Shown here piece by piece: positions 55,431 to 59,668 of a stretch of DNA of 64,000 nt (the stretch's first letter is position 1; each line of letters begins with the position of its first letter). The translations under genes were made by a program, and so were the position numbers. The notes beneath the pieces were generated by a model that was given only the letters and a program-made list of their open reading frames with translations, was not told the origin of the DNA and did not search any database. Origin of the DNA: Synanceia verrucosa (Eukaryota > Chordata > Actinopteri > Perciformes > Synanceiidae); contig CM056562.1 in NCBI GenBank assembly GCA_029721515.1, positions 13,363,335 through 13,427,334 of the forward strand, given 5' to 3'.

Positions 55431-56804
55431 CAATAAGCATAAAAGCAGTACATTTTTTGTTAAAGTGTTTATTTTGAATTTAACTGATTTCCAATCATTT
55501 TCTGCAATGAAAAACCAAATGTGAGACTTCAGTTGGGTCTATAAACTCCTTTGATTACTAATGGGCTTAATATTTAATTCTCGCCTGACAAAAATGTCTC
55601 TCTCACTTTAATTCCACTGTAATATGACAAACTTTTATGTAATCTATGCATGTCTGATCATTTAATGATTGTTGAAGTTTAATATATAATATAATACTAA
55701 CTGGTTTTATAAGATATTCCTTAGTTGTTGCAAAAATAAGGATTCTGAAAGAGTTTTTAAAACTAACTCCACTGCAGTTTATGAAGTTAATAAATCACTG
55801 TGCAGCCAATGTCCACTGATTACAAATGAAAGTAATGAAAGTCTGTCTTTTGCAGAGTACACCAGTTCAAGGCAGCAAGTTACGACTTCCTGGGTACTTG
55901 TCAGGCAAAGGATTTCAATCTGTTGACGAGGGAACCTTGATCAACGCTGCTGTACTGAAGGCTCGAAATCAGACCATAGGTGGTGAGTAAAGAGCAACCT
56001 CAATGACTCTCTTCATTGCATTTTGAATAAAATGCAATAATTTGTCTGTTCCTCACAAGTGTGTGAATTAAAGCAGTGAAAACGATGTTGCCTCTGTACG
56101 TTAAAGAATCCTGAGCTGCACTACGGTGGAGGAACTGTGGAAAAATAGGGGTCATGTCTTTAGGGGTTGCCCAGTAATTCAAGGGTTTTGTAAAATTGTT
56201 AAAGAGGAATAAAAATATTTTAGAAGTGAAAAATCTACAAATTTGGCAACTAAATAACTGAATTATAATTGAATAATATAGACAGTGTTTACATGTAATT
56301 GATCTTGCCCTGCTAAATGTGTCAGTAAAACCATTTTATTTGTTATGTAGTAATTTGCTATTGCAAAAATCTTTTCTACGGTCGATGGACTGGTTTATAG
56401 TTTGTAGAAAATGATGGTTAAAGCACAATGAGATGTCACCCAGAGGTCTCTACAGCTGTTTCAGAAATAGCAGAACCATATTTGGATAAAATACTACAAA
56501 TTAAATGAGAAGTAGTCCATTAACTATTGTCCTGTTTATCTTTCTAGAGTCAAGAAAGAATTCCAGCCGACCTGGAAGTAAAGCTGGAAGCAGAGGGAGC
56601 AGTCGCAGAGGAAGCGATGCCTCTGACTTTGACATCTCAGACATCCAGTCTGTGTGCTCAGACGTGTCCGAGACAGTCGGGGACTCAACCCGAGCGACGC
56701 CGCGCTCTGCGTCCCGTCAGCACGGAGGAAAACCCTCAAAGATCCCCACTCCTCAGAGAAGAACCACTCCCACAAGCAAACTGGCCAAGGGATCCAAGCG
56801 ATAG
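295..56804 (+). CDS. dst: dystonin (BPAG1), 3' part of gene, 79 exons in window
   Basis: Overview of the whole gene; parts are described separately. Dystonin is a spectraplakin that connects actin, intermediate filaments, microtubules and hemidesmosomes, depending on isoform. The 5' end (actin-binding domain, first plakin-domain exons) lies left of the window. Every exon junction placed here keeps frame, and the translated exons follow vertebrate DST in order. The tail residues [13 protein letters not shown] and [10 protein letters not shown] match DST; MACF1 differs there. Expected isoforms are: BPAG1-e (exons to 2084, then 2743-5739 and 5906-7930); BPAG1-b (2084 to 8268-9726, 10298-14251, then the rod); BPAG1-a (skips 10298-14251); and a short form starting at 30229. 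Five introns appear to use GC donors. Which isoforms are expressed cannot be read from DNA. Confidence 0.95.
2085..2742 (+). other. Intron before the epithelial-specific exons
   Basis: This 658-nt stretch holds no open frame that continues dystonin on either strand. I see no repeat or recognisable regulatory motif apart from the flanking splice sites. Confidence 0.6.
2743..5739 (+). CDS. dst: dst BPAG1-e coiled-coil rod exon
   Basis: A single 2,997-nt exon (999 codons, phase 0 at both ends) between a TTATAG acceptor and a GAG|gtatgg donor. The translation is almost pure coiled coil: Glu, Lys, Gln and Leu-rich, with heptad spacing throughout and very few Pro or Gly residues. It starts [15 protein letters not shown] and ends [14 protein letters not shown]. 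In BP230 this rod drives parallel dimerisation and holds the N-terminal hemidesmosome-binding domain away from the keratin-binding tail. Sequence identity to the human rod appears low, as expected for a coiled coil, so the assignment rests on length, position between the plakin domain and the plakin-repeat exon, and frame. The open frame runs on to 5841 only as intron read-through. Confidence 0.9.
5906..7930 (+). CDS. dst: dst BPAG1-e C-terminal plakin-repeat exon with stop
   Basis: Exon of 2,025 nt opening with ATGGCAACAATGG after a CTACAG acceptor and ending in TAA at 7928-7930; it encodes 674 residues. The first ~120 residues are a Ser/Thr-rich linker. After that come plakin repeats with the usual core, for example [36 protein letters not shown] and [12 protein letters not shown]. 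They form two plakin-repeat domains, B- and C-type, joined by the linker segment around FLFPFGEKH. In BP230 this tail binds keratin filaments. The final residues ([15 protein letters not shown], then [10 protein letters not shown]) line up with the BP230 C-terminus, so the epithelial isoform ends here. The plakin repeats are better preserved than those in the 10298-14251 exon. Confidence 0.93.
   Translation: MATMEKESILDGLNQVKPDQMEETHSQSFHNSPTKKALTSSTYQTLTLRDRDVQNVTCKSQIKPSEPMSVTTHGYMALCGLKEQRPNETQSITKTRTYQVKENTSDNDSLPTVKGSTSIQKLIKFKFLDEEVLHKFEMGLITVEEVQASLSEHAAKPTAIAGVYVESSKKKISFLEAAEKGFLAKTYALEFLEAQAATGSLTDLATGQTLCVDEALERGIIETGLKDKLIEAQKAVSGYMHAGKTLSVFEAMEERILDRYKGKKILEVQVATGGLINPEIGVRVPTSVAVDVGLLNQETLQSLYDPVTNPKGFHNPDTGQKAYYSEILKTCLYDIDGGVFLFPFGEKHLTNTSPTSSHRVCVVSSSCGIEMSAYEAFKGRHIDKRTYLFLSQQGSEWQEKSVVDTSGSQLHVITDVKSGRKLCLESALSQRFLEISELESYRSGLLSIYEIADIIFSRMVVVEDVNSPIAGLWDVTQRKRLSVLQGFQQGFTDRVTALRLLEAQACTGGICDPSSGEKLPLSEALKRGLLDEPLNQQLQQFEQAFNGIVHPKTSKTLFISQAIQEGLLPKDAAFRCIEFQLLTGGLINPDSHERVSLEEVIQSGLVDKVTASALKDEKFHTKSLTCPKTKRRITFREALERSVYDCHTGLRLLEATKIHGFGAKSTFQYIWAYK
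7929..7934 (+). terminator. AATAAA overlapping the BPAG1-e stop codon
   Basis: A canonical poly(A) signal hexamer begins at the second base of the TAA stop (7928-7930). If used, the 3' untranslated region would be only about 15-30 nt. No other AATAAA is seen before the next dst exon at 8268; the next one is at 8572-8577. Use of this signal is inference. Confidence 0.45.
8268..9726 (+). CDS. dst: dst linker exons between plakin domain and rod (3 exons)
   Basis: Exons 8268-8411, 9445-9533 and 9618-9726 together encode 114 residues. They resemble the DST segment used by the non-epithelial isoforms: [28 protein letters not shown] and [20 protein letters not shown] correspond to the human stretch around SLEEEKKEH, EEISTKKEQLSEALQTIQ and MTDEERNELEKQVK. 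The first exon starts in phase 0, matching the end of the plakin-domain exon at 2084. Splicing 2084 to 8268 therefore skips the two epithelial exons cleanly. The last exon ends in phase 0, so it can join either the BPAG1-b exon at 10298 or the spectrin-repeat exon at 14354. Confidence 0.9.
8412..9444 (+). other. AT-rich intron, no gene seen
   Basis: About 1 kb of AT-rich intron. Apart from the AATAAA at 8572 and an A-run near 8937-8947, I find no open frame, repeat family or conserved-looking block. The neighbouring gap 9727-10297 is likewise empty. Confidence 0.55.
8572..8577 (+). terminator. Alternative poly(A) signal for BPAG1-e (AATAAA)
   Basis: Canonical AATAAA about 640 nt after the epithelial stop codon and inside the intron that follows exon 8268-8411. 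A BPAG1-e transcript ending here would have a more typical 3' untranslated length and would include the linker exon as untranslated sequence. Whether it is used cannot be told from DNA. Confidence 0.35.
10298..14251 (+). CDS. dst: dst BPAG1-b large exon: eroded plakin repeats plus acidic disordered region
   Basis: A 3,954-nt exon (1,318 codons, phase 0 both ends) from a TCTTAAG acceptor to an AAG|gtccat donor. It is the counterpart of the muscle-isoform exon of DST. The first ~400 residues keep pieces of plakin-repeat domain [15 protein letters not shown], [30 protein letters not shown] and [20 protein letters not shown] all have clear human equivalents. The stretch before residue ~110 (many Ser, Gln and Leu) has no recognisable repeat, and several repeats seen in mammals seem missing. 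From residue ~400 on the protein is Asp/Glu/Ser/Thr-rich, low in aromatics and probably disordered. Near the end is a 17-of-18-nt tandem duplication (14123-14140 and 14141-14158) encoding [12 protein letters not shown]. Confidence 0.9.
14354..17048 (+). CDS. dst: dst spectrin-repeat rod, first block (7 exons)
   Basis: Exons 14354-14500, 14602-14817, 14893-15036, 15116-15352, 16167-16319, 16413-16646 and 16773-17048, all phase 0 at both ends. They encode the first spectrin-type three-helix repeats after the BPAG1-b exon. Matches to DST include [25 protein letters not shown] and [11 protein letters not shown]. The last exon carries a low-complexity acidic linker ([16 protein letters not shown] onward) also present in mammalian DST. 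The introns 15353-16166 and 17049-17422 hold no other coding sequence that I can see. Confidence 0.9.
17423..20464 (+). CDS. dst: dst spectrin-repeat rod, second block (5 exons)
   Basis: Exons 17423-17971, 18171-18347, 19310-19433, 19823-20031 and 20147-20464. The 549-nt first exon contains [16 protein letters not shown] and [20 protein letters not shown], near-identical to DST. Later exons give [39 protein letters not shown] and [12 protein letters not shown]. The donor after 18347 is AAG|gcaaga, a GC donor; phase and homology (LEETK then ALQGQ) require the junction there. Exon 19310-19433 ends in phase 1 and exon 19823-20031 restores phase 0. These repeats are elastic spacers in the long isoforms. 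The 376-nt intron 19434-19822 shows nothing else. Confidence 0.92.
18348..19309 (+). other. Intron with GC donor and an (AT)n tract
   Basis: A 962-nt intron beginning GCAAGA and ending CACAG. It holds the (TA)n run described separately. No coding sequence on either strand looks real. Confidence 0.6.
18511..18555. repeat. (AT)n microsatellite
   Basis: A run of about 22 AT units directly following an A9-10 stretch and followed by CCCCC. Length is likely polymorphic. Confidence 0.95.
20579..22907 (+). CDS. dst: dst spectrin-repeat rod, third block (5 exons, includes a 51-nt exon)
   Basis: Exons 20579-20745, 20877-21033, 21499-21625, 21806-21856 and 22672-22907. The 51-nt exon 21806-21856 (17 codons, phase 1 in and out) encodes [17 protein letters not shown], which matches the Gly/Asn/Thr-rich break in the DST rod around GGAVLNGEG and WANKG. 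It lies between [16 protein letters not shown] and [19 protein letters not shown]. Because it is phase 1/1 it could be skipped without a frameshift. The open frame before 22672 (from 22506) is intron read-through. The introns 21034-21498 and 21857-22671 hold no other coding sequence. Confidence 0.88.
23067..24347 (+). CDS. dst: dst spectrin-repeat rod, fourth block (3 exons)
   Basis: Exons 23067-23196, 23559-23758 and 23849-24347. Key matches to DST are [33 protein letters not shown] and [19 protein letters not shown]. Exon phases are 0/1, 1/0 and 0/1. The last exon joins the 1.47-kb exon at 24669 through EQKA|AKRIEQL. The introns 23197-23558 and 24348-24668 are unremarkable. Confidence 0.93.
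24669..26137 (+). CDS. dst: dst spectrin-repeat rod, 1,469-nt exon
   Basis: One long exon of about 490 codons covering several spectrin-type repeats without an intron. Conserved stretches include [34 protein letters not shown] and [18 protein letters not shown]. It enters in phase 1 and leaves in phase 0 at LEAFK|gtaggg. In the long isoforms it joins exon 32029 ([11 protein letters not shown]) across a 5.9-kb intron, by far the largest in the window and the one that contains the alternative first exon at 30229. Confidence 0.94.
26138..29480 (+). other. 5' part of the large rod intron, no gene identified
   Basis: About 3.3 kb without a convincing coding exon on either strand; open frames at 27703-27990 and 28756-29154 lack homology and splice context. 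It probably includes regulatory DNA for the alternative promoter downstream. One candidate motif is TGATGTCATCA (29255-29265), a near-palindromic ATF/CREB-like bZIP site. TTTA repeats occur around 26441-26461. Confidence 0.5.
29484..29854 (+). promoter_or_regulatory. dst: Candidate internal promoter and 5' untranslated exon of the short dst isoform
   Basis: Upstream of the alternative first coding exon lie a CCAAT motif (29484-29488) and, 65 nt further on, a GC box GGGGGCGGGGC (29554-29564), with no TATA box in between or just after. Sequence from about 29600 could be transcribed leader. A donor-like GATAG|gtgact at 29854/29855 and an acceptor-like TTTCTTTGTAG at 30212 would remove a 358-nt intron just before the start codon. 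All of this is inference from motifs; no transcript evidence is available. Confidence 0.35.
30213..31494 (+). CDS. dst: dst alternative first coding exon (MGKPLS isoform)
   Basis: Coding from ATG 30229 (context agcATGg, A at -3 and G at +4) to CAG at 31494, 422 codons, donor CAG|gtgccc, phase 0. It therefore joins exon 32029 in frame, replacing everything upstream. The exon's N-terminus, [12 protein letters not shown] then GKGEEED and [13 protein letters not shown], is one I recall from short mammalian spectraplakin transcripts (MACF1 and probably DST). Gly2 and Ser6 fit N-myristoylation loosely, as in MGKQNS-type proteins, and Cys10 could be palmitoylated. The rest is Ser/Arg-rich and probably disordered, ending with a more ordered segment ([20 protein letters not shown]). 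The predicted isoform is about 2,698 residues and lacks the actin-binding and plakin domains. The frame continues past the donor to a stop at 31527, so a truncated 432-residue product by intron retention is formally possible. Confidence 0.85.
31495..32028 (+). other. Intron after the alternative first exon
   Basis: 534 nt with no coding sequence, repeat or obvious motif other than its splice sites (gtgccc ... TTTAG). Confidence 0.55.
32029..34522 (+). CDS. dst: dst spectrin-repeat rod, fifth block (5 exons)
   Basis: Exons 32029-32190, 32318-32488, 32764-32930, 33808-33967 and 34196-34522. The first is the shared acceptor for the long isoforms (from 26137) and the short isoform (from 31494). 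Strong DST matches are [40 protein letters not shown] and [20 protein letters not shown]. Exon 34196-34522 contains [19 protein letters not shown]. The 877-nt intron 32931-33807 holds an inverted-repeat element described separately. Confidence 0.95.
33112..33400. repeat. Percomorph-type dispersed repeat with inverted core
   Basis: Contains GGGGGGAAACAGCTAGTGTGGC and TAGCTTAGCTTGTTA, features I know from a very common fish repeat. A perfect 15-bp inverted repeat CAGTTAGCTTAGCTT (33192-33206) and AAGCTAAGCTAACTG (33344-33358) is separated by 137 bp. Outer boundaries are uncertain and may extend to about 33545. Confidence 0.6.
34669..37928 (+). CDS. dst: dst spectrin-repeat rod, sixth block (8 exons)
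   Basis: Exons 34669-34753, 35345-35586, 35729-35935, 36065-36184, 36300-36407, 36491-36709, 36792-36995 and 37697-37928. Exon 34669-34753 ends TTG-coding ACAACAG followed by gcatgt, so its intron uses a GC donor; homology ([14 protein letters not shown]) fixes the junction. Other DST matches are [40 protein letters not shown] and [16 protein letters not shown]. The intron 34754-35344 carries a short inverted-repeat element, and 36996-37696 a fish repeat. The remaining gaps show nothing. Confidence 0.94.
34926..35186. repeat. Short terminal-inverted-repeat element (MITE-like)
   Basis: About 261 bp. The left end TTTAAAGAAATATTTTGAC and the right end, read in reverse complement, TTTAAAGGAACAGTTCGAC, are similar, with further imperfect matching inward around TTAGATGAGAAGAT and its complement ATTTTCTCATCCAAC. 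The right half contains GCAAGAAAGCGAATAAGC, known to me from a common percomorph repeat. No clear target duplication was found. Confidence 0.6.
37145..37300. repeat. Dispersed fish repeat fragment
   Basis: Contains GATTTATAGAGCACTTTTCATAG followed by GTAGCTCAAAGTGCTTTAACA, a pairing that is frequent in teleost introns as a dispersed repeat. GAGCACTTT and AAAGTGCTTT form a short inverted pair. Boundaries are approximate. Confidence 0.5.
38336..42378 (+). CDS. dst: dst spectrin-repeat rod, seventh block (9 exons)
   Basis: Exons 38336-38562, 38647-38769, 38884-38985, 39753-39854, 40164-40337, 40498-40653, 40860-41057, 41566-41694 and 42208-42378. DST matches include [64 protein letters not shown] and [17 protein letters not shown]. 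The exon 40860-41057 is followed by GCATGA, where reading through would hit a stop at once, so a GC donor must be used. The introns 37929-38335, 38986-39752, 41058-41565 and 41695-42207 contain no other gene. Confidence 0.95.
42379..43515 (+). other. Intron, no gene seen
   Basis: 1,137 nt. The open frame 42731-43075 has no homology, and its ends do not coincide with a plausible exon in phase with neighbours. No repeat family recognised. Confidence 0.55.
43516..48600 (+). CDS. dst: dst spectrin-repeat rod, last block (11 exons)
   Basis: Exons 43516-43671, 44222-44428, 44676-44795, 45365-45534, 45622-45781, 46225-46419, 46505-46633, 46898-47041, 47863-48051, 48140-48269 and 48437-48600. This is the most conserved part of the rod: [77 protein letters not shown] and [20 protein letters not shown] are all near-identical to DST. 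After AAG at 46633 comes gcaagc, a GC donor. The last exons ([37 protein letters not shown]) lead directly into the EF-hands. The introns 44796-45364 and 45782-46224 are unremarkable; 47042-47862 holds a possible repeat. Confidence 0.95.
47290..47600. repeat. Possible dispersed repeat in intron
   Basis: This part of the intron is GC-richer than its surroundings (for example GTGGGCGGGCCTCGGC) and contains ATCCATGCACTTCAATGGGACTGCATGG, which resembles dispersed fish sequence from memory. Two overlapping short open frames here look spurious. Boundaries and class are unknown. Confidence 0.35.
48690..49092 (+). CDS. dst: dst EF-hand pair (2 exons)
   Basis: Exons 48690-48852 and 48938-49092. They encode two canonical Ca2+-binding loops: [12 protein letters not shown] and [12 protein letters not shown], both with acidic residues at positions 1, 3, 5 and 12 and Gly at 6, so both should bind calcium. 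The loops lie in the expected contexts MDFFRRI and VADIFDR. The pair sits just before the GAR domain in all spectraplakins and helps control microtubule association. The first exon ends in phase 1 and the second restores phase 0 ([14 protein letters not shown]). Confidence 0.97.
49174..52570 (+). CDS. dst: dst GAR/GAS2 domain (3 exons including a microexon)
   Basis: Exons 49174-49248, 49432-49449 and 52453-52570. Together with the end of the previous exon they encode the ~70-residue GAS2-related zinc-binding, microtubule-binding domain: [20 protein letters not shown], then FYLGNQ, then [19 protein letters not shown] and [19 protein letters not shown]. The Cys residues of CKC and the terminal DPC are present. 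The downstream intron (49450-52452) is 3 kb and contains nested repeats. The last exon ends in phase 1. Confidence 0.96.
49432..49449 (+). CDS. dst: 18-nt dst microexon (FYLGNQ)
   Basis: Six in-frame codons between ATCACCAG and gtacat, phase 0 on both sides. Human spectraplakins show FFLGNQ at the same place in the GAR domain, and I recall it as present or absent depending on transcript. Skipping gives NKYR joined to FGDSQQ without frameshift. Confidence 0.9.
49690..50325. mobile_element. Inverted-repeat DNA element interrupted by a SINE
   Basis: Perfect 12-bp terminal inverted repeats TTAAAGGGGAAC (49690-49701) and GTTCCCCTTTAA (50314-50325). Without the inserted SINE and one target copy the element is about 418 bp, with no open frame, so it is non-autonomous. 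TTAAAGGGGAAC-type ends are common in teleost MITEs (from memory). Confidence 0.65.
50015..50218 (+). mobile_element. Truncated L2-tail SINE/retroposon with 14-bp target duplication
   Basis: Starts GGATTAGGTTAATTGG, contains GTGAACTGGAAACTTGTCCAGG-like sequence (near 50096-50118) and GCTGGGATAGGCTCCAGCCC, and ends in a (GGAT)n tail. It is flanked by perfect copies of TTAGTTTGAGAGAG at 50001-50014 and 50219-50232, which proves retroposition. It is 5'-truncated and belongs to the same family as the fragment at 1-105, which would lie upstream of it in a full copy. Confidence 0.85.
51817..51845. repeat. A-rich tract
   Basis: About 18 consecutive A residues, then TT and a further A run. Possibly the poly(A) remnant of an old retroposon, but no body or target duplication was recognised. 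Confidence 0.7.
52271..52316. repeat. (AAC/AAT)n microsatellite
   Basis: Trinucleotide run mixing AAC and AAT units, about 15 copies, in the intron before the last GAR-domain exon. Confidence 0.93.
52571..53371 (+). other. Intron after the GAR-domain exon
   Basis: 801 nt, AT-rich, without coding sequence or recognised repeat. Confidence 0.55.
53372..56804 (+). CDS. dst: dst C-terminal Gly-Ser-Arg tail (5 exons)
   Basis: Exons 53372-53437, 54741-54931, 55143-55253, 55856-55982 and 56548-56804 (stop TAG 56802-56804). Order: [27 protein letters not shown] then [47 protein letters not shown]; and [20 protein letters not shown], which carries the Gly-Ser-Arg repeats that bind microtubules. SKIP (56736-56747) is an SxIP motif for end-binding proteins at growing microtubule tips. 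The protein ends [10 protein letters not shown]. Exon 53372-53437 (phase 1/1) and exon 55143-55253 (phase 0/0) can each be skipped in frame; both correspond to segments that vary among mammalian DST sequences as I remember them. Confidence 0.95.
53438..54740 (+). other. Intron in the tail region, no gene seen
   Basis: 1.3 kb. The open frames at 53449-53699 and 53875-54165 lack homology; the second is hydrophobic but probably chance. A short (AAT)n run lies at 54517-54534. Confidence 0.55.
55379..55428. repeat. (AT)n microsatellite
   Basis: About 25 perfect AT units preceded by TGTGTGTATA, in the intron after exon 55143-55253. Likely length-polymorphic. Confidence 0.97.
55983..56547 (+). other. 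Last dst intron
   Basis: 565 nt; nothing recognised besides splice sites (GTG|gtgagt and TTTCTAG). Similarly the intron 55254-55855 holds only the AT repeat. Confidence 0.55.
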
Positions 56805-57600
56805 TCAGTGGCCTTGAAAGCAAACAACCCAGGAGCTAGATGCACCCTAAACACGTAACGGACACTGGAGATATCTAACTTAAAAGACTGCAAATGTGTT
56901 GAGTGTTATTTAAATTGTTGCAAAGGTGTAAAATATTCAGTTGAGAAGCAATATGGTTTAATATTATGTGAGAATGGAATGAAATGGCCTTGTGAATTTG
57001 TTTTTTAATGTATTTTATTTTTTGTGAAAAATGTCAAATTGTTTTTATTGTGTTTTATTTTATTGATGCCAAACCTGTAGAGGTTTGATGAATACTAGAA
57101 AACCTGGGAATGACGATGGTGTACGGTTAGCTAACATTTCTAAACACACTAATGAAGGGCAACATGCAGGCTAGCGCTCTGAGAGTTACTGAATGTACTG
57201 TAATTTATGTTTGGACTAGATGGTGCATCATGGTACCATTTGAGGCACTGCAACTATCTATTCAAGTGATATGATATACTGCCAACATGCATTTAAAGGG
57301 CAATGCAATATACTACAATAAACCCCAGTAAGCACCGCAGAAACCTTTGAAAAACACTATTTAAGGCAAGTAGCAGAAACCTCATAATCATGAAGCTTTT
57401 AAGTCCTGTTTGTTTGATTGTGAGCAGCTGCAGTCCATGTTTTGTTTGACCACTTCACAGCTGTGTGTGCATTGACCTTGAGGAGGTGCCACTCCATGTA
57501 GACATTCTCTTGTGCATCCATGTCAATGTATGGTTAATTTCGGTAGAGCTGAAATTGTCACTGTATTATTACTTTGTAATAAACCTGCTTGCAGAAAGCC
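56805..57600 (+). terminator. dst: dst 3' untranslated region with poly(A) signals
   Basis: AT-rich sequence after the TAG stop. AATAAA hexamers occur at 57317-57322, 57578-57583 and 57835-57840. The second is followed by a dispersed repeat, so cleavage shortly after 57317 or 57578 is most likely, giving a 3' untranslated region of about 0.5-0.8 kb. Site use is inferred. Confidence 0.6.
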
Positions 57601-57760
57601 ACCAGAGGCTGGTGTGGACCACAGAACCATCTTTGCTTTTCTGGCTTCTGTTCATTTAATCTGCCGTGCTAGCAGCAATGTGATGACCTATGACCTCAGT
57701 TCAGTGTCTCAACAACTATTGGATGGATTACTGTGAAGTACAGATGTTCATGCAGGGCTG
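57600..57760. repeat. Dispersed fish repeat fragment
   Basis: Contains GTGTCTCAACAACTATTGGATGG followed by ATTACTGTGAAGTACAGATGTTCATG, which I recognise from a family widespread in teleost genomes. Its limits and class are uncertain. Confidence 0.55.
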
Positions 57761-57840
57761 AATCCTTAAAAAGGCTTTCGTTTGGAGATATCTCTACACA
57801 CGGGAGAAATAACATGATTGACACAGCTGTCCTGAATAAA

Positions 57841-59668
57841 CACAGAGTGAGGAAACACTCTGCAACATATTATCTAGATAATCAGAATTAGTATAGTGAG
57901 TCACAGGACAATCACATTTCGGTAAAAGTTACACTATGATTTCTATTTAATGAAATTTACAACATGAACAGAACAGAAAAGAAAATATTAGGGCTTTAAC
58001 TTAAAAATAAAGACCATATCAAGTCAAAATTAAAAAGTCAAAATGAGATTTATTGTTGAAATGATCAGATAAATATAGAGATAAAGTAGAGAAGAACTGG
58101 GTTGAACAGACAACACAGACTGCAGGACCTGAGGACCTCTATCACTCTGTGATGACATCAGCTACAGTATCGCTGTCACAGGACAATGTATTGGCTTTCT
58201 TCCACTGTTGCAGGTCTTAATTTTTTATTTTTTTATTTTAAATATAGTGGGTTTTTTTTTAACTGTTTTCCCGCTGTGGGATTAATAAATTAAAATAATC
58301 CTTTATTCATTCCAACATTACAGGAGTAAATTAAAAGTTGCCTATCTTACTGACACTGCTAGCCAATGTAATAGTTTTAGGGGCATTTTGGTCCTTTTGC
58401 CCCCTTAACTTCTGACAATGGAAGCAGTCATCTACTGTATATATATATGTGTGTGTGTTGCTCTGTAGTCTCTTCCCACAGGCTGCAGTGTGGAGCTTCA
58501 GATAGAAGGTGTGGTCTGCTGGCTGGAATGTTTGCAGAGCTTCTTATGTTTATCTGTGACATACTGCACCTTTCTCTCAGTGAGACTCTGCAGATGCTAA
58601 AACGCTATCTGCAGTGAAAATACACTAAAACTGTGTGACCGTTTTTTAAAGCAATAACAGATTAACTCCCAACAAAATCTTTTTTTCAGCTCCGCCAGTA
58701 CATGTTTGTGTGTGTCTTTACATCTACTGGTACAGTAAAAGAAGATCTGCTCTGTGAAGTACACACTGCACACTATTTTTAAAAGCTGCATTGAATAAAG
58801 ACATATTTTTCTACTATTACTTTCTCCTTTCAGTAGCTACGTGAAGACTGTCATGTTCACCTACATTCCCTTCATGTGATGACTCGGTTTGCCAGACTTA
58901 ACTGACTGGCCTATGAGAGGACGCAGATCCCCTGGGGACCGAAGGTGGAGTGGAGCTCAGGGGTCAGACTCCTCTGAGACCCAGAGCTTCTGGTTTCAGT
59001 GGTCCTCCTGTTCTGCTCAAACACTGGGCCTGGCATGGCTCTTTAGAGTGGGACACATCCTCACACCAGGAAAAGACCCCTCAGCACGAGCCCTCGGACT
59101 TTCTTTTGTAGGAATATGTGAGTAACAACAACATCTTCTTTTATTTTTCTTTATTTTTCCAATAAAATTCAAAATTTTAAATAAGAATTTTGACATAAAT
59201 TTGGGTTGTATATGATGTCAGGTTGCTAACTGAAGGAGGACAAGTCAATGCTTGATCACCTGTGTATGCTATCTAATAATTAATGTAACTGTTTTTTTCT
59301 CTAATTCAGGGAACCTTTAGAATACTTGCATGGTCAAATTAATTCAGTGGGCACAAGTTTTATTGATATTTCTTTTGTATGCAGATGGTCGTATTATAAA
59401 AATGATTATAAGCCTTGCTAGTCAAAGAAATCAAATATTTTAAAAAGACAATTTTATATGACACACAAGGGACAATTTTAGGACATGATACCATTAAGTT
59501 AAGCCAAGACATTTAACATTTATGTTTTTTTCTTTCCTCTTTCTAAATCTTTAACATTTATATATGGAAATGTGTAGTTTTGGAACAAATATGAGTATCT
59601 GACTTCTGCTGATATATCAGTTACTCTGATTTATAGAATGATTGATTCATTTAACTGCTGCACTGCAG
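57841..59668 (+). other. dst-collagen intergenic region with possible collagen leader exon
   Basis: No protein-coding gene is evident. From about 58890 to 59115 the sequence is GC-richer than its surroundings and ends in a good donor (GAATAT|gtgagt). This could be the first, untranslated exon of the collagen gene downstream, but no TATA box or clear promoter motif was found and the open frame there (58889-59125) has no homology. Short TATATA and TGTGTG tracts occur at 58438-58458. Confidence 0.35.

Noticed and set aside
295..56804. Identity as macf1 instead of dst
   Set aside because: The C-terminal residues ([20 protein letters not shown]) and the presence of a complete BPAG1-e rod and terminal plakin-repeat exon are DST features.
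58889..59125. Small protein gene between dst and the collagen gene
   Set aside because: No homology; the GC-rich block with a donor at 59116 is more likely an untranslated leader exon.
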